Numbered from the stretch's first letter, positions 23,211 through 31,983 are shown. The stretch is DNA of 34,347 bases from Deltaproteobacteria bacterium (GCA_025363655.1 JANYDK010000031.1:1-34347), one strand, 5' to 3'. Program-made: numbers and translations. The notes: a model not told the origin generated them from the letters alone.

Positions 23211-25766
23211 TCACTCTGCGAGATCCATCCATCCAGCCGCGGGGTGACCCCAGGCCTTGTCGGACCACCAGCGCCACCAATCGGTCTCTTCTTCCGCGTC
23301 GAAGAGGAATTCATTCGACCACTCGGGAACACCCGGCAGCGGATCGAGCCGCAACAGCGGCGTGTCGTCGCCGATGAGGTGGCTCTCCCACGTCAGCTTG
23401 AGCGGCAACGTCAGGCACTTGCCCGCGGTGAGCGTCTGTCCGAGGGCGTACATCTTGTAGTTCGCGCCCGCCGCGGCGAGTGCGCTCGGGCCGAACGATT
23501 TCGCATCACCGGTCGAGCCGAAGTGCTCGGTGAAGAGGTGGTCGCGGAAACCCTTGAGCTGCTTTTTGCAGTCCTCGGCGACGTCGGCCGAGCCGGGCCA
23601 CATGTGCACGCAAATTTCGGTGTCGCGATCGCCGGCCAGGCTGCGCTCGTTGAGGTTGGCGCTGCCGAGGATGACGTAGGTGTCGTCGACCATCATCAGC
23701 TTGGAGTGCACGTAAACCATGTAGCGATTGTTCGCTTTGACCAACTCCTTGCGGGTGATCTTCGCCGTCTTCGGGTTGGGCGCGGTGACGTATTGCTGGT
23801 TCGGATCGGCGTAGGTGCGTGAGCCGTCCTTGTTGACGAACCAATAGCCCTTGGGGCTCATCAGCTGTCCGCGCTTGGGCGCGCCGTTCTTCGCCGGGAA
23901 ATAGAAAGAGACGTATTTCTTCCAGTCGCCACCGCACTCCTTGGAGATGCGGCCGGCCATGAACTGCATCGTCTCCCACTCGAAGTGACGCTGCATCTGC
24001 GGCACGCCGGTGCCGGCCAAGGGCGGGCCTTCGGGGTACATCGGGCAGATGACGTAGACGTGGAACGGCTTGCCCTTCGAGTGGCGATCTTTGATGCGAT
24101 CGCAGAGCGCGCTCGCGACCGCGTTCTTCACGCCCCAGCGGGTAGTCGCCCAGTCGTTGCCGGAGCTGATGAAATATTGAGTCTCTATGTAGACGTACTC
24201 TTCGGCCAGCGAAATGGCGTTGAGATACGCGTCTTGGATGCTGCGCTCGAAGGGCTTGGCGAGCGTCCACTTGAAGTCGTGCTCGTACTTCTTGCCCAGT
24301 CGATCGGTCGCCCAATAGGTGCCGGTCATCGAGCGGAGGAGCTGGCAGGCCCAGCGGTTCTTCGAGCTCGCGCCCTTCGCCGATTTCGGGACTTGGTTCT
24401 GTTGGACGAACTTCTTGTCGTCGTGCAATGCGTCGTAGAGGTTGTTGACGAGCTTCGTCTTCTCGGTGGGCGGACCGCTGTAACGGTCTTGATCCATCGT
24501 GAAACGGGTCGCTTGATCGCCGCTGCCCATCTGCGTGAAGTCGTTCCAGCGACCGACCCACTCGCGGATGATGTCCCACGCCGTCGGGCCGGTGACGCAG
24601 CCGTAGATGTCGTGCCACGGCTGGCGCGGCATGGTGCGATCGGACTCGGAGTCGGACTGGAACTCGGCGCTGTACCAATCGTCGTAGGTGAGTTGGCTGT
24701 CGGAGAAGGTGCCGGGCACCGGGACGACTTGTTGACGTTTGAAGTCGTCGAAGGGAGGGCCCTTCCCGTCCGGATCGATGACGTGCGCGCTCCCGTCCCA
24801 ACGGCCTTTGGTGAGGTCGAGCCCGCCGAAGAACGCTTTGATGACGCGGCGATCTTCGCCCGGCACCTTGGCGTCGAGGACGACGAACTTCTGGTGGTGC
24901 GAATACGTCGTCGTTCGTTGGGCGGCGCGCCAGAGGAGGGTGTCGGGCAGTTTGGCGTTGCCGTTGAGGGCGCGGAAGCGAGCCTGCGCCTCGTTGTTGT
25001 GCTCGTCGGCAGCGCCGATCGGCGGGTGCTTCCAGGCGATGATGCCGACGAGCACCCCGCGCTTGGCCGCGTCGAGGAGGAGGCGCCCGATCGGGAGGTT
25101 CGCACCCGGCTGGCGAACCACACGGAAATAAGGCTGAAACGACCAGTCGGTGATGAAGACGAAGTGCTGCGCGTCGTTGATCGCCGCGACCATGTCGGTG
25201 AACGCCGCGCCGTGATCGTCGGTCGCTGGTTCGTCGGCGCCGTGGGCGTAGAGCTTGACCTCGTTGTGCGAGTGCCAGTCGTACGTCGCCTGGTTCTCGA
25301 CCTCGAGCGCGAAGGGCGCGACGCCCATCGTCACCGGGTTGGAGACGCTCTCCTCAGGCTCGGTCATCTTCGCCTGAATCACCCACTTGCGCTGGAGCGC
25401 GCCCGGCGGCGCCTTGATCTTGAAGAACTTGAAGACCGGGTTGTTCCCCTTCGCCATCACCACGGCGACGATGCGCGTCTCGGGATCTTTCGGGGCGTCC
25501 TTGTCCGGTTGCGGGACGTCCTTCTCGACGCCGTCGGTGTCGAGCGCGAGCGTGTAGCCGAGGCGACCGGCGGAGACGACGAGCCCCTTGAGCTTGCCGA
25601 CGACGGTGTCGGTGTCGGGAGAGTCGTCGTGCTTGAAGACCTTCTCGTGCAGCTCGAGCGAGACATGCGTGAGGTTCTTCATGCCGGAGACGGTGAGAAG
25701 GATCGTCGCGTCGGTCCCCTTCAAGGGGGGATTCAGCGGCTCGAGGATGACTCGTTTGTTCGCCAT
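23211..25766 (-). CDS. Phospholipase D family protein with two HKD motifs, probable secreted effector
   Basis: The 851-residue protein has two HxKxxxxD catalytic motifs: YSHHQKFVVLDAK (His291, Lys293, Asp298) and VYVHSKLMMVDD (His687, Lys689, Asp694). The second is followed by GSANLNERSLAGDRDTE, typical of true phospholipases. The first 150 residues are beta-rich (TILLTVSGMKNLTHVSLELH) and may be a C2-like lipid-binding domain. PLD enzymes cleave the head group from phosphatidyl lipids. Bacterial members injected by type VI secretion (Tle5 class, such as PldA/PldB) kill neighbours by destroying membranes. There is no signal peptide, consistent with export by such a machine. It lies 19 bases downstream of the VasX-like gene. 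The start is the ATG at 25766. Confidence 0.9.
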   Translation of the reverse strand: MANKRVILEPLNPPLKGTDATILLTVSGMKNLTHVSLELHEKVFKHDDSPDTDTVVGKLKGLVVSAGRLGYTLALDTDGVEKDVPQPDKDAPKDPETRIVAVVMAKGNNPVFKFFKIKAPPGALQRKWVIQAKMTEPEESVSNPVTMGVAPFALEVENQATYDWHSHNEVKLYAHGADEPATDDHGAAFTDMVAAINDAQHFVFITDWSFQPYFRVVRQPGANLPIGRLLLDAAKRGVLVGIIAWKHPPIGAADEHNNEAQARFRALNGNAKLPDTLLWRAAQRTTTYSHHQKFVVLDAKVPGEDRRVIKAFFGGLDLTKGRWDGSAHVIDPDGKGPPFDDFKRQQVVPVPGTFSDSQLTYDDWYSAEFQSDSESDRTMPRQPWHDIYGCVTGPTAWDIIREWVGRWNDFTQMGSGDQATRFTMDQDRYSGPPTEKTKLVNNLYDALHDDKKFVQQNQVPKSAKGASSKNRWACQLLRSMTGTYWATDRLGKKYEHDFKWTLAKPFERSIQDAYLNAISLAEEYVYIETQYFISSGNDWATTRWGVKNAVASALCDRIKDRHSKGKPFHVYVICPMYPEGPPLAGTGVPQMQRHFEWETMQFMAGRISKECGGDWKKYVSFYFPAKNGAPKRGQLMSPKGYWFVNKDGSRTYADPNQQYVTAPNPKTAKITRKELVKANNRYMVYVHSKLMMVDDTYVILGSANLNERSLAGDRDTEICVHMWPGSADVAEDCKKQLKGFRDHLFTEHFGSTGDAKSFGPSALAAAGANYKMYALGQTLTAGKCLTLPLKLTWESHLIGDDTPLLRLDPLPGVPEWSNEFLFDAEEETDWWRWWSDKAWGHPAAGWMDLAE

Positions 25767-25785
25767 TTCGTGCTCTCGCCTCCGC

Positions 25786-28344
25786 CTACCAGCTCATCAC
25801 GAACGACTTGTGAATTTCACGCTCGAGGACGTATTTGCCGTCGCCGAAGAGATCGACCTTGGCCGTGCCCCGAACGTGGAGGACGCCCTCGGCGCGTTGG
25901 TGCGCGTCGGCGTCTTTCATCTTGGTGAACGCCTTGACGACGAGCGGCTCGTTCATCGTCGCCTCTTCGTCGCTCTGCAGTTCGTCGGGCTTGAAGCTCC
26001 ACTGATCGGGTGGCTTGCCGTCGTTGTGATCGATGGTGAGATCGATCTTCCAGCGCGAGTGGGCGTTGAGCGGGTTGCTCTTCTCCGGCGTGCCGGTGCG
26101 CAAGATCAGCGACTTGGCGATGATCACCGAGTGCTCGTTCTCGAGCTCGAGCTTGGGGTCGTAGTCGTAGATGAGCTCGTTGAGCACGCGGTGCTGCGCC
26201 TTGATGTCGCCGGCGAGCGTCGGGAGCTTGCCCTTGAAGCCGTAGAAGTCGCCGTCGTCGAGCTTGTCGAGCCCGCGATGGAGCATGTTGCCGGGATCGC
26301 CCCACTTGCAGTGACGGAGAAATACGCTTGCCGGCGTGAGGTTGGTGACCGCGAAGGAGCCGCCGGCTTCGAGGAGGATTCCAGTGAGGAAGACGGGAAT
26401 GCCCCAGCCGACCTCGGAGGTGAGCGCGCCCGTTGCCTCGAGGACCTCGGCCCCGGAGACGACGACGGTGAGCGCGGCGCCGAAGGTGCGGATGCCGTGA
26501 CCGACTTTTTCGCCGGTGGTCTTCGCCTCGAGCATCTCTTTGCCGAAGAGGATGAAGTCGATGACCGAAGAGACGATGGAGATGAAGGGCGCGATCTTCA
26601 CGACCTTGGTCGCGCCTGCGTATTTGAAGGAGACCTTCGCCTCTTCCAGCGTCTTGCTCACCTTCGAGGCGGCGTCGTAGAAGTCGCCGATCGAGCCGAC
26701 GAGGCCGAGCGCGTTCCAACCGTCGGGCTCTTCGGCGAGCTTCATCGCCGACATCGCAAGGTTGTACGTCTCGATGCCGAGCATCAGGTGGTTGAGGCCG
26801 ACCTTGGTCGCCTTGCCCGCTTTCGTCTTCGGCGAGTCGATCCAGAGCGAGCCCGGGTTTTTCCGGCCCTTCTTCATCGCGCGCCACTCGCGCTTGAACT
26901 CGGCGGGGCTGAGCGTCTCGATGTCGACGTCGTGCGTGGCCTTGAGCCACGACTTCATGTTCTTGGTCGCGTCGGAACGAAACTTCTTCGTCCACATCGG
27001 CGCCCAGTGCTTGAAGAACTTGTGCCAGGTCTTGTCGGAGTCGGCGGCGGTCGCCAGCTTGCGACCGGCCTCGAAGGCCATCTCGGCGCCGGCGGTGGAG
27101 ACGGGGAATTTCTTCGCCACCAGGTCGTCGAGAACGGACTCCATCCAGACGACGCCGGCATGCGACTCGGCCATGCGCGATTGCACCGCGTAGGCGACGT
27201 CGTTGGCCGGGCCGATGGTGTCGGCGTTGCCGAGGTAATCGCGAATCGCCTCGGTAAATGGGTTGAACCAAGCGGTCGGCGCGGCTTGGGCCTTCGCCAT
27301 CGCGTACTGCTTGCCGCTGCCGTCGCGGTAGATGATGCCGCCCTCGTGCTGGTGCCCGTACGACACCCAGCGCATGAGGTTCTCGCTGTAGTTCTCGACC
27401 GCGAGACGAAGCTTGAAGACGTCGGCCTCGGCGTCGCGCAGATAGTTCGGCAGCTTGGCAGCGACGATCTCGTCGAGCTTGAACGCCCGCGCATACGCCT
27501 CGACCCGCTTGCCGAGGACGTACTCGTCGTCCTTCGACATCTGCACTTGCTTGTCGAGCCACTTGTCGAGCCACTTGTGGTACGGCTCGACGCGCAAAAG
27601 CGCTTCTTTCATCGGGTCGTAGAGGTGCAAGACGAAGCCGAGGCCGTCGGGCTTCGACCCCTTGAAAAGATCGTAAAAGCACTTCGCCTTCGACGCGTCG
27701 CCGTCGGTAAAGCCGTCGGTGAAGAGCGCGTCGCCGATGCGCTGCGCACGCGCCGCGGTCTTCGTGTCCTTCGGCAGCTCTTGCAGGCGGGCCCAAGGAA
27801 TCTGGAAGGGCGCGAGGATCGCGAAGTAGTAGCGCACCGCAGGCTTGCCGTTCGTCACGCGGACGATGTCGAGCCAGAGGCTCTTGTACTTCTTCTTCCC
27901 CGGCTTGCGGACGTCCTTGCCCGAGTTGCCCTCGAGGTCGACGATCGAGAGCTCGCCCTTCTCGTAGTAGAGCTCGTGATCGAGCATGAGGCCGGCGCCT
28001 TCGGCCGAGTCGGCGGAGAAGACGTAGACGTACTTGGCGTCGATCGGCCCCGAGCGTTTGCGCGAGAAGGAGCGGTAAAACGGGCCGTATCCGTATTCGC
28101 GGAGCATGCCGTACATGCCCGGCACGTCGGAGGTGGCGTCGTCGATTTTCTCGCCCGCTTCGTCGATGAACTGCGGGTAGCGATGCCAACCGGTGAGCTG
28201 CCCGTCCATCGAGACGTCGAGCGCGACTTTGGGACTGTTCGGCGAGCCGACCAGGCGTCGCATGGGGAGGTCGTAGATCGCGTCGATCTCCTTGAAGACG
28301 ACTTCGAACTGCGTGACCGCCGACTCGTTGCCTTGCAGGGCCAT
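25786..28344 (-). CDS. VasX/BTH_I2691-like putative pore-forming effector
   Basis: The 852-residue protein has no signal peptide. The N-terminal half contains YVYVFSADSAEGAGL near residue 105 and LGFVLHLYDPMKEALLRVEP (235-254), like the DP-containing block near the middle of VasX-type toxins. A helical region follows. Three hydrophobic segments are at about 581-601 (VVKIAPFISIVSSVIDFILF), 616-640 (HGIRTFGAALTVVVSGAEVL) and 645-670 (VGWGIPVFLTGILLEAGGSF). After them comes TPASVFLRHCKWGDPG, similar to the closing WLxxCxFG region of the family. VasX-like proteins form pores in the target inner membrane. A tandem repeat at 27550-27573 gives HKWLDKWLDKQ. The assignment is by pattern, not by search. 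The ATG is preceded by GAGGTAAGG. Confidence 0.55.
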   Translation of the reverse strand: MALQGNESAVTQFEVVFKEIDAIYDLPMRRLVGSPNSPKVALDVSMDGQLTGWHRYPQFIDEAGEKIDDATSDVPGMYGMLREYGYGPFYRSFSRKRSGPIDAKYVYVFSADSAEGAGLMLDHELYYEKGELSIVDLEGNSGKDVRKPGKKKYKSLWLDIVRVTNGKPAVRYYFAILAPFQIPWARLQELPKDTKTAARAQRIGDALFTDGFTDGDASKAKCFYDLFKGSKPDGLGFVLHLYDPMKEALLRVEPYHKWLDKWLDKQVQMSKDDEYVLGKRVEAYARAFKLDEIVAAKLPNYLRDAEADVFKLRLAVENYSENLMRWVSYGHQHEGGIIYRDGSGKQYAMAKAQAAPTAWFNPFTEAIRDYLGNADTIGPANDVAYAVQSRMAESHAGVVWMESVLDDLVAKKFPVSTAGAEMAFEAGRKLATAADSDKTWHKFFKHWAPMWTKKFRSDATKNMKSWLKATHDVDIETLSPAEFKREWRAMKKGRKNPGSLWIDSPKTKAGKATKVGLNHLMLGIETYNLAMSAMKLAEEPDGWNALGLVGSIGDFYDAASKVSKTLEEAKVSFKYAGATKVVKIAPFISIVSSVIDFILFGKEMLEAKTTGEKVGHGIRTFGAALTVVVSGAEVLEATGALTSEVGWGIPVFLTGILLEAGGSFAVTNLTPASVFLRHCKWGDPGNMLHRGLDKLDDGDFYGFKGKLPTLAGDIKAQHRVLNELIYDYDPKLELENEHSVIIAKSLILRTGTPEKSNPLNAHSRWKIDLTIDHNDGKPPDQWSFKPDELQSDEEATMNEPLVVKAFTKMKDADAHQRAEGVLHVRGTAKVDLFGDGKYVLEREIHKSFVMSW

Positions 28345-28357
28345 GCCTTACCTCGAT

Positions 28358-28393
28358 GATGCCGGAGATGCCGGTGATGCCGGTGATGCGGAG
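28358..28393. repeat. 9-bp tandem repeat between effector genes
   Basis: Units GATGCCGGN at 28358-28366, 28367-28375 and 28376-28384 are followed by a degenerate fourth at 28385-28393. They lie in the 55-bp gap between the unknown protein gene and the VasX-like gene, ending 14 bases before the ATG. The ribosome-binding site of the VasX-like gene (GAGGTAAGG) lies between the repeat and its start. A change in copy number would move the spacing by multiples of 9 without touching a reading frame. Confidence 0.75.
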
Positions 28394-28399
28394 TGAACG

Positions 28400-29227
28400 T
28401 CAGGTCCAGCTGACGTCGCCCGGAGCGGCGACCTCGAACTCGTGCAGGGCGTGCCCTTCGAGGAGCTTTCCCGCGTCGTGCTCCTGCGTGATGATCGCCT
28501 CGTAGGGAGCGTCGTCGAAGATCACGCGACGGAAATCTTCGTCGTGCACCTGGGTCAGTCGATAGTCGACGTCGGGCACCAGGTTGCGGAAGACGATCTG
28601 TTTCCAGCCTTTTTTCTCGCTGATCGCGTCCTTGGCGGTGATCGTGCGCGAGTAGCTGCCGTCCTTCGACTCGAGGATGAACTTGGGGAAGCCGTCGTCG
28701 AGACCGTCGGCGTCTTTGAGCGCGAAGGAGACGGTCATGATGCCCTTCTTTTCGTCGTCCTCGATGTTCGACTCGCCGTCGCCGACGCCTTCGTAGTCGT
28801 AGACCTCGCGGATCTCGTGATCGAACTCGGGCGCTTCGTCGAAGTCGAAGTACGGGCGGCCGACCGGCGTCGGCACGACGTGTGGCTTCATCGGATCGCT
28901 GCTGGTGCGCGCGATGGTCGGGTCTTGGTTCTCGATTTCGCAGACGTAGAGGCCAGCGTCGACCATGTGATCGACGCGGGCGACGCCGTTGCGATCGGTC
29001 TTCAGCGGATCACCCACCGCCGCGCCCTTCCCGCCGTCGGCGGCGGCCTCGAAGAACTTCACCTCGACGTCGTAGATGGGATGCCGATGGAAGGTGACCT
29101 TGACCGCGAGGTGCCCCAACTGACGGGCGACGAGCATGCCCGAGAGCTTTTTTTCGTGGGGATCGAGCACCCGCGCGAGCGCTGCGCGCGGGAACGGCGA
29201 TTCTCTGTCTTCTTTCGAGAGCGGCAT
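28400..29227 (-). CDS. Unknown beta-rich protein, first gene of the effector operon
   Basis: The 275-residue protein has no signal peptide. A beta-sandwich-like segment (about 37-102) contains VKVTFHRHPIYDVEVKFFEA and TDRNGVARVDHMVDAGLYVC, the same transthyretin/carboxypeptidase-regulatory pattern found in the LysM-like protein. A second beta-rich half follows (about 165-270: MTVSFALKDADGLDDGFPKF, FRNLVPDVDYRLTQVHDEDF). No catalytic motif or membrane segment is seen. The start is an ATG preceded by GGAGGGAC. It leads the minus-strand set with the VasX-like and phospholipase genes, so it may be an effector adaptor, a chaperone, or an effector in its own right. No family could be named. Confidence 0.7.
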   Translation of the reverse strand: MPLSKEDRESPFPRAALARVLDPHEKKLSGMLVARQLGHLAVKVTFHRHPIYDVEVKFFEAAADGGKGAAVGDPLKTDRNGVARVDHMVDAGLYVCEIENQDPTIARTSSDPMKPHVVPTPVGRPYFDFDEAPEFDHEIREVYDYEGVGDGESNIEDDEKKGIMTVSFALKDADGLDDGFPKFILESKDGSYSRTITAKDAISEKKGWKQIVFRNLVPDVDYRLTQVHDEDFRRVIFDDAPYEAIITQEHDAGKLLEGHALHEFEVAAPGDVSWT

Positions 29228-29248
29228 CGATGGAAGTCCCTCCAGGAA

Positions 29249-29265
29249 CGAGGGCTAGGCCCTCG
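29249..29265 (-). promoter_or_regulatory. Hairpin in the 5' leader of the effector operon
   Basis: CGAGGGC-TAG-GCCCTCG is a perfect 7-bp inverted repeat with a 3-base loop, lying 22 bases upstream of the ATG at 29227. On the minus strand it sits directly before the ribosome-binding site GGAGGGAC. A stem here could affect ribosome access or mRNA stability. The rest of the 224-bp gap (29228-29451) shows no other gene or obvious promoter hexamers. Confidence 0.4.
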
Positions 29266-29451
29266 CAGCTCGCCGCGTCGAAACGAGAAGCCACGACCGC
29301 GACGTCGAACCCGACGTCACCGAGGCTACCAGTCAACAGCGGCACCTGTGCGAGCGCACGGTGCGGGCTCCGTAGATTCTTCTGTCGGACGGCGACGACG
29401 TACGTTTCGGTGCGTGGCTCGTCCGTCCTGGGCTTACCGAACCGGAGCGCG

Positions 29452-31173
29452 TCACTTCACCAATTTTTCCAACGCATCGCAGCGATCCTTCACCAGATTG
29501 GTCTTCGCCGAGACGGTGTCGCCGAGCTCGAGGTATGGATCGGAGTCGACGCTGTAGGCAGGCCAGGCCACCGCTTTTTTCGAAGGATCGTTGGGGTCGC
29601 CGGTGATCGCGAAGCGGGTCCAGTAGCCGATCATCGAGTCCGACAAGGTCGACTCGACGTCGCTCGGGTGGGCGAAGGTGCCGACGAAGTTGCCGAACAC
29701 GAGCGGCAGCTCGGAGGCGTGGAAGGCGCCCCAACCGAGCGTCTTCCCGACCGCATCGACGTGCGTGTAGGTGTAGCGAAACGTCTGCTTCACGCGCGTG
29801 ACGTGGGTACGAGCGATGAAGCGAGCCGGACAGACGAAGAGCGCTTCGGCCATGAAGTGGTCGTAGGCGTCCTTCGGTGAGGCGAAGCTCTTCGAGGGGT
29901 AAATCGTCAACACTTGATCGACCAACGTCGGCGCTTGGACCGCGACGGCTGCGCGATACTGCGTGTCGTCGTTGATCACGAGGAGTGAGTCGAAGAGGGT
30001 GGCCTCGTCGGCGTTGGTGCCGAGGAGATAGGGCACGTCGTGCGTGAGTCCCGTGAGCATGCGGGTGACCGGCGAGGTGGGAATCACGTAGCCGTCGATG
30101 TTGGGTGCGAAGCCGACGCCCGGCTTGAGCTCGGTGGTGGTCCCTTGCCCACTGAGGATGTCGGCCGGCGATTTGGCGCGCATGCACTCGAGCGCTGCGG
30201 CGCCGGTGCATCCGAGCTTGGTCGAGAAGGCGACGCCGTGCTCTTCGGCGCTGTCCTCGACGCCGGGCGTAGACGGATCTTTCAGCGCGGTGGTGATGAG
30301 ATACGCGGTGCCGCTCTCGGCGAGCGCGCGATGGAAGAGACCGTCGGAGAGCGGCGAGACGATGTGCGCGCCGACGCTGATGGCGCCCGCCGACTCGCCG
30401 AAGATGGTGACCACCGAGGGGTCGCCATGGAACGCCGCGAGGTTCGCCTTCACCCACGCGAGCGCCGCCTGTTGATCGAGGAGACCGTAATTTCCAGACG
30501 ATCCGTGCGCGTCCTCGGCCGTGAGCGAAGGGTGCGCCAGGAAGCCGAGCGCGCCGATGCGGTAGTTGACGGTGACGACCGCGACGCCGTGATGGGCGAG
30601 GGCGGCGCCGTCGTAGAGCGGATCACCGCCGTGCCCGAACTCGAAGCTACCGCCGTGGAAGAAGACCATCACCGGCACCTTCGCGGCATCGGTCGCCGAG
30701 GCGGGCGTCCAGACGTTGAGGAAGAGACAGTCTTCGTCGTTGGCCGGCGCGCTGCCGGTGAGCGCGTTCGCCACTTGCGGGCAAGCCTTGCCGACGTGCG
30801 TCGCGTCGCGCGGCGTGGTCCACGCGGCAGCGGGCGCCGGTGGTTTCCAACGGAGAGCGCCGACCGGCGGCGCCGCGAAGGGAATGCCGAGGAAGGCGGA
30901 GACCTTGCCGTCGTTGCTGGTCGAGCCCTTGACGACGCCCTTGTCGGTGGTGACCGGTGGAGGCGGCGGCTGGTCGATCGTCGTGTCGGCTCCGACGTCG
31001 CCGCCCTCGCTCGGGCTCGTGTCGGTGAGGACGATGCCGGTGTCGCCATCTGCAGGCGCGCCGCCACTGCTGCTGCTTCCGCAACCGATGCCGATGCCGA
31101 CGGTGCACGCGAGCGGCGCGACGAAGAAGACGAGGGAAGACGAGAACGGCGAGCGAGCAAAGACGAAACGCAT
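29452..31173 (-). CDS. Secreted type-B carboxylesterase lipoprotein
   Basis: The 573-residue alpha/beta-hydrolase has a lipoprotein-like signal peptide (lipid Cys probably Cys31, before GSSSSGG) and a Gly/Asp/Thr-rich linker with PPPPP. The carboxylesterase landmarks are EDCLFLNVW (147-155), FFHGGSFEFG with oxyanion-hole glycines (171-180), nucleophile Ser261 in FGESAGA, Glu390 in GTNADEA and His485 in GAFHASELP. The family hydrolyses carboxylic esters, and the natural substrate cannot be inferred. The protein should sit on the cell surface or in the periplasm. The lipobox is not ideal, so lipidation is less certain than export. It is encoded upstream of nothing else on its strand until the effector genes, 224 bases away. 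Confidence 0.92.
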   Translation of the reverse strand: MRFVFARSPFSSSLVFFVAPLACTVGIGIGCGSSSSGGAPADGDTGIVLTDTSPSEGGDVGADTTIDQPPPPPVTTDKGVVKGSTSNDGKVSAFLGIPFAAPPVGALRWKPPAPAAAWTTPRDATHVGKACPQVANALTGSAPANDEDCLFLNVWTPASATDAAKVPVMVFFHGGSFEFGHGGDPLYDGAALAHHGVAVVTVNYRIGALGFLAHPSLTAEDAHGSSGNYGLLDQQAALAWVKANLAAFHGDPSVVTIFGESAGAISVGAHIVSPLSDGLFHRALAESGTAYLITTALKDPSTPGVEDSAEEHGVAFSTKLGCTGAAALECMRAKSPADILSGQGTTTELKPGVGFAPNIDGYVIPTSPVTRMLTGLTHDVPYLLGTNADEATLFDSLLVINDDTQYRAAVAVQAPTLVDQVLTIYPSKSFASPKDAYDHFMAEALFVCPARFIARTHVTRVKQTFRYTYTHVDAVGKTLGWGAFHASELPLVFGNFVGTFAHPSDVESTLSDSMIGYWTRFAITGDPNDPSKKAVAWPAYSVDSDPYLELGDTVSAKTNLVKDRCDALEKLVK

Positions 31174-31221
31174 CGCCGTGAACTAGCACGACGGGCGTGG
31201 TTTGGCCGTCGGTGTCGTCGT

Positions 31222-31983
31222 CTACTCGTGGGTCCGTGGCGCCACGACGTCGCCTCCAGCGCAGGCGGTGACATAACGCCTCACCGTCTCGGCGAGGCCG
31301 AGGTAGAGCGCGTCGGCGATGAGCGCGTGACCGATCGAGACCTCGACGATCTGCGGGATTTCTCGAGCGATCGTCGGAAGGTTGTGCAAGTCGAGATCGT
31401 GTCCGGCGTTGACCCCGAGCCCGCATGCGGCCGCCGCCTCCGCTGCGCTCTTCAATCGTCCGAGCTCCATTGCGCGCTTCTCGGTCGGAAAGGCCGCGGC
31501 GTAGGGCTCGGTGTAGAGCTCGACGCGGTCGGCGCCGACGTCCTTGGCTGCGCGCATCGAGCCCGTGTCGGCGTCCATGAAGATCGACGTACGAATGCCG
31601 CGAGCTTTCATCCGCGAGGTGACCTTGGCGACGCGCGCGTTTTCCCGCGGCAAGTCCCAGCCGTGGTCACTGGTGATCTCCCCGGGGCGCACCGGAACGA
31701 GCGTGAATTGATCGACCCCCAGCTCTTCGGCGAGGGTGAGGAGCTCTTCGCGATCGTCGCCTTCGAGGTTCATCTCGACGCCGCGCGAAAGGCAGAGGGC
31801 GCGCAGCTCGCGGACGTCGTCTCGCCTCGCGTGCCGAGAATCTTCGCGCCAATGGAGCGTGAGCCCCGAGGCGCCGGCGTCGAGACAAGCGATGCCGGCG
31901 AGCACCGGCGACGGATTCTTCGCGCCACGCGAGTTGCGGAGGAGCGCGACCTTGTTGAGGTTGACCGAGAGATGGAGCGCCAC
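31222..31983 (-). CDS. pdxJ: Pyridoxine 5'-phosphate synthase
   Basis: The 253-residue TIM-barrel enzyme condenses 1-deoxyxylulose-5-phosphate with 3-amino-2-oxopropyl phosphate to pyridoxine phosphate, the last ring-forming step of the DXP-dependent vitamin B6 route. Family motifs are [14 protein letters not shown], THxRED-like [55 protein letters not shown] and [15 protein letters not shown]. In E. coli the first motif is VNIDHVATLRNARG; here Asn10-Lys11 replace Asp-His. To my knowledge a similar NK pair occurs in Bacteroidetes PdxJ. The start is GTG at 31983. The gene lies 48 bases upstream of the esterase gene and 77 bases downstream of the GH13 gene. Confidence 0.95.
   Translation of the reverse strand: MALHLSVNLNKVALLRNSRGAKNPSPVLAGIACLDAGASGLTLHWREDSRHARRDDVRELRALCLSRGVEMNLEGDDREELLTLAEELGVDQFTLVPVRPGEITSDHGWDLPRENARVAKVTSRMKARGIRTSIFMDADTGSMRAAKDVGADRVELYTEPYAAAFPTEKRAMELGRLKSAAEAAAACGLGVNAGHDLDLHNLPTIAREIPQIVEVSIGHALIADALYLGLAETVRRYVTACAGGDVVAPRTHE

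Noticed and set aside
25588-28359. A 923-codon open frame antisense to the VasX-like gene
   Set aside because: Its composition is typical of an antisense shadow. The minus-strand frame has domain-like hydrophobic segments, a ribosome-binding site and tight operon spacing.
22499-29227. Prophage or phage-lysis cassette reading of the peptidoglycan-binding and phospholipase genes
   Set aside because: No integrase, terminase, capsid, portal, holin or tail gene is present, and base composition is the same as the flanks.
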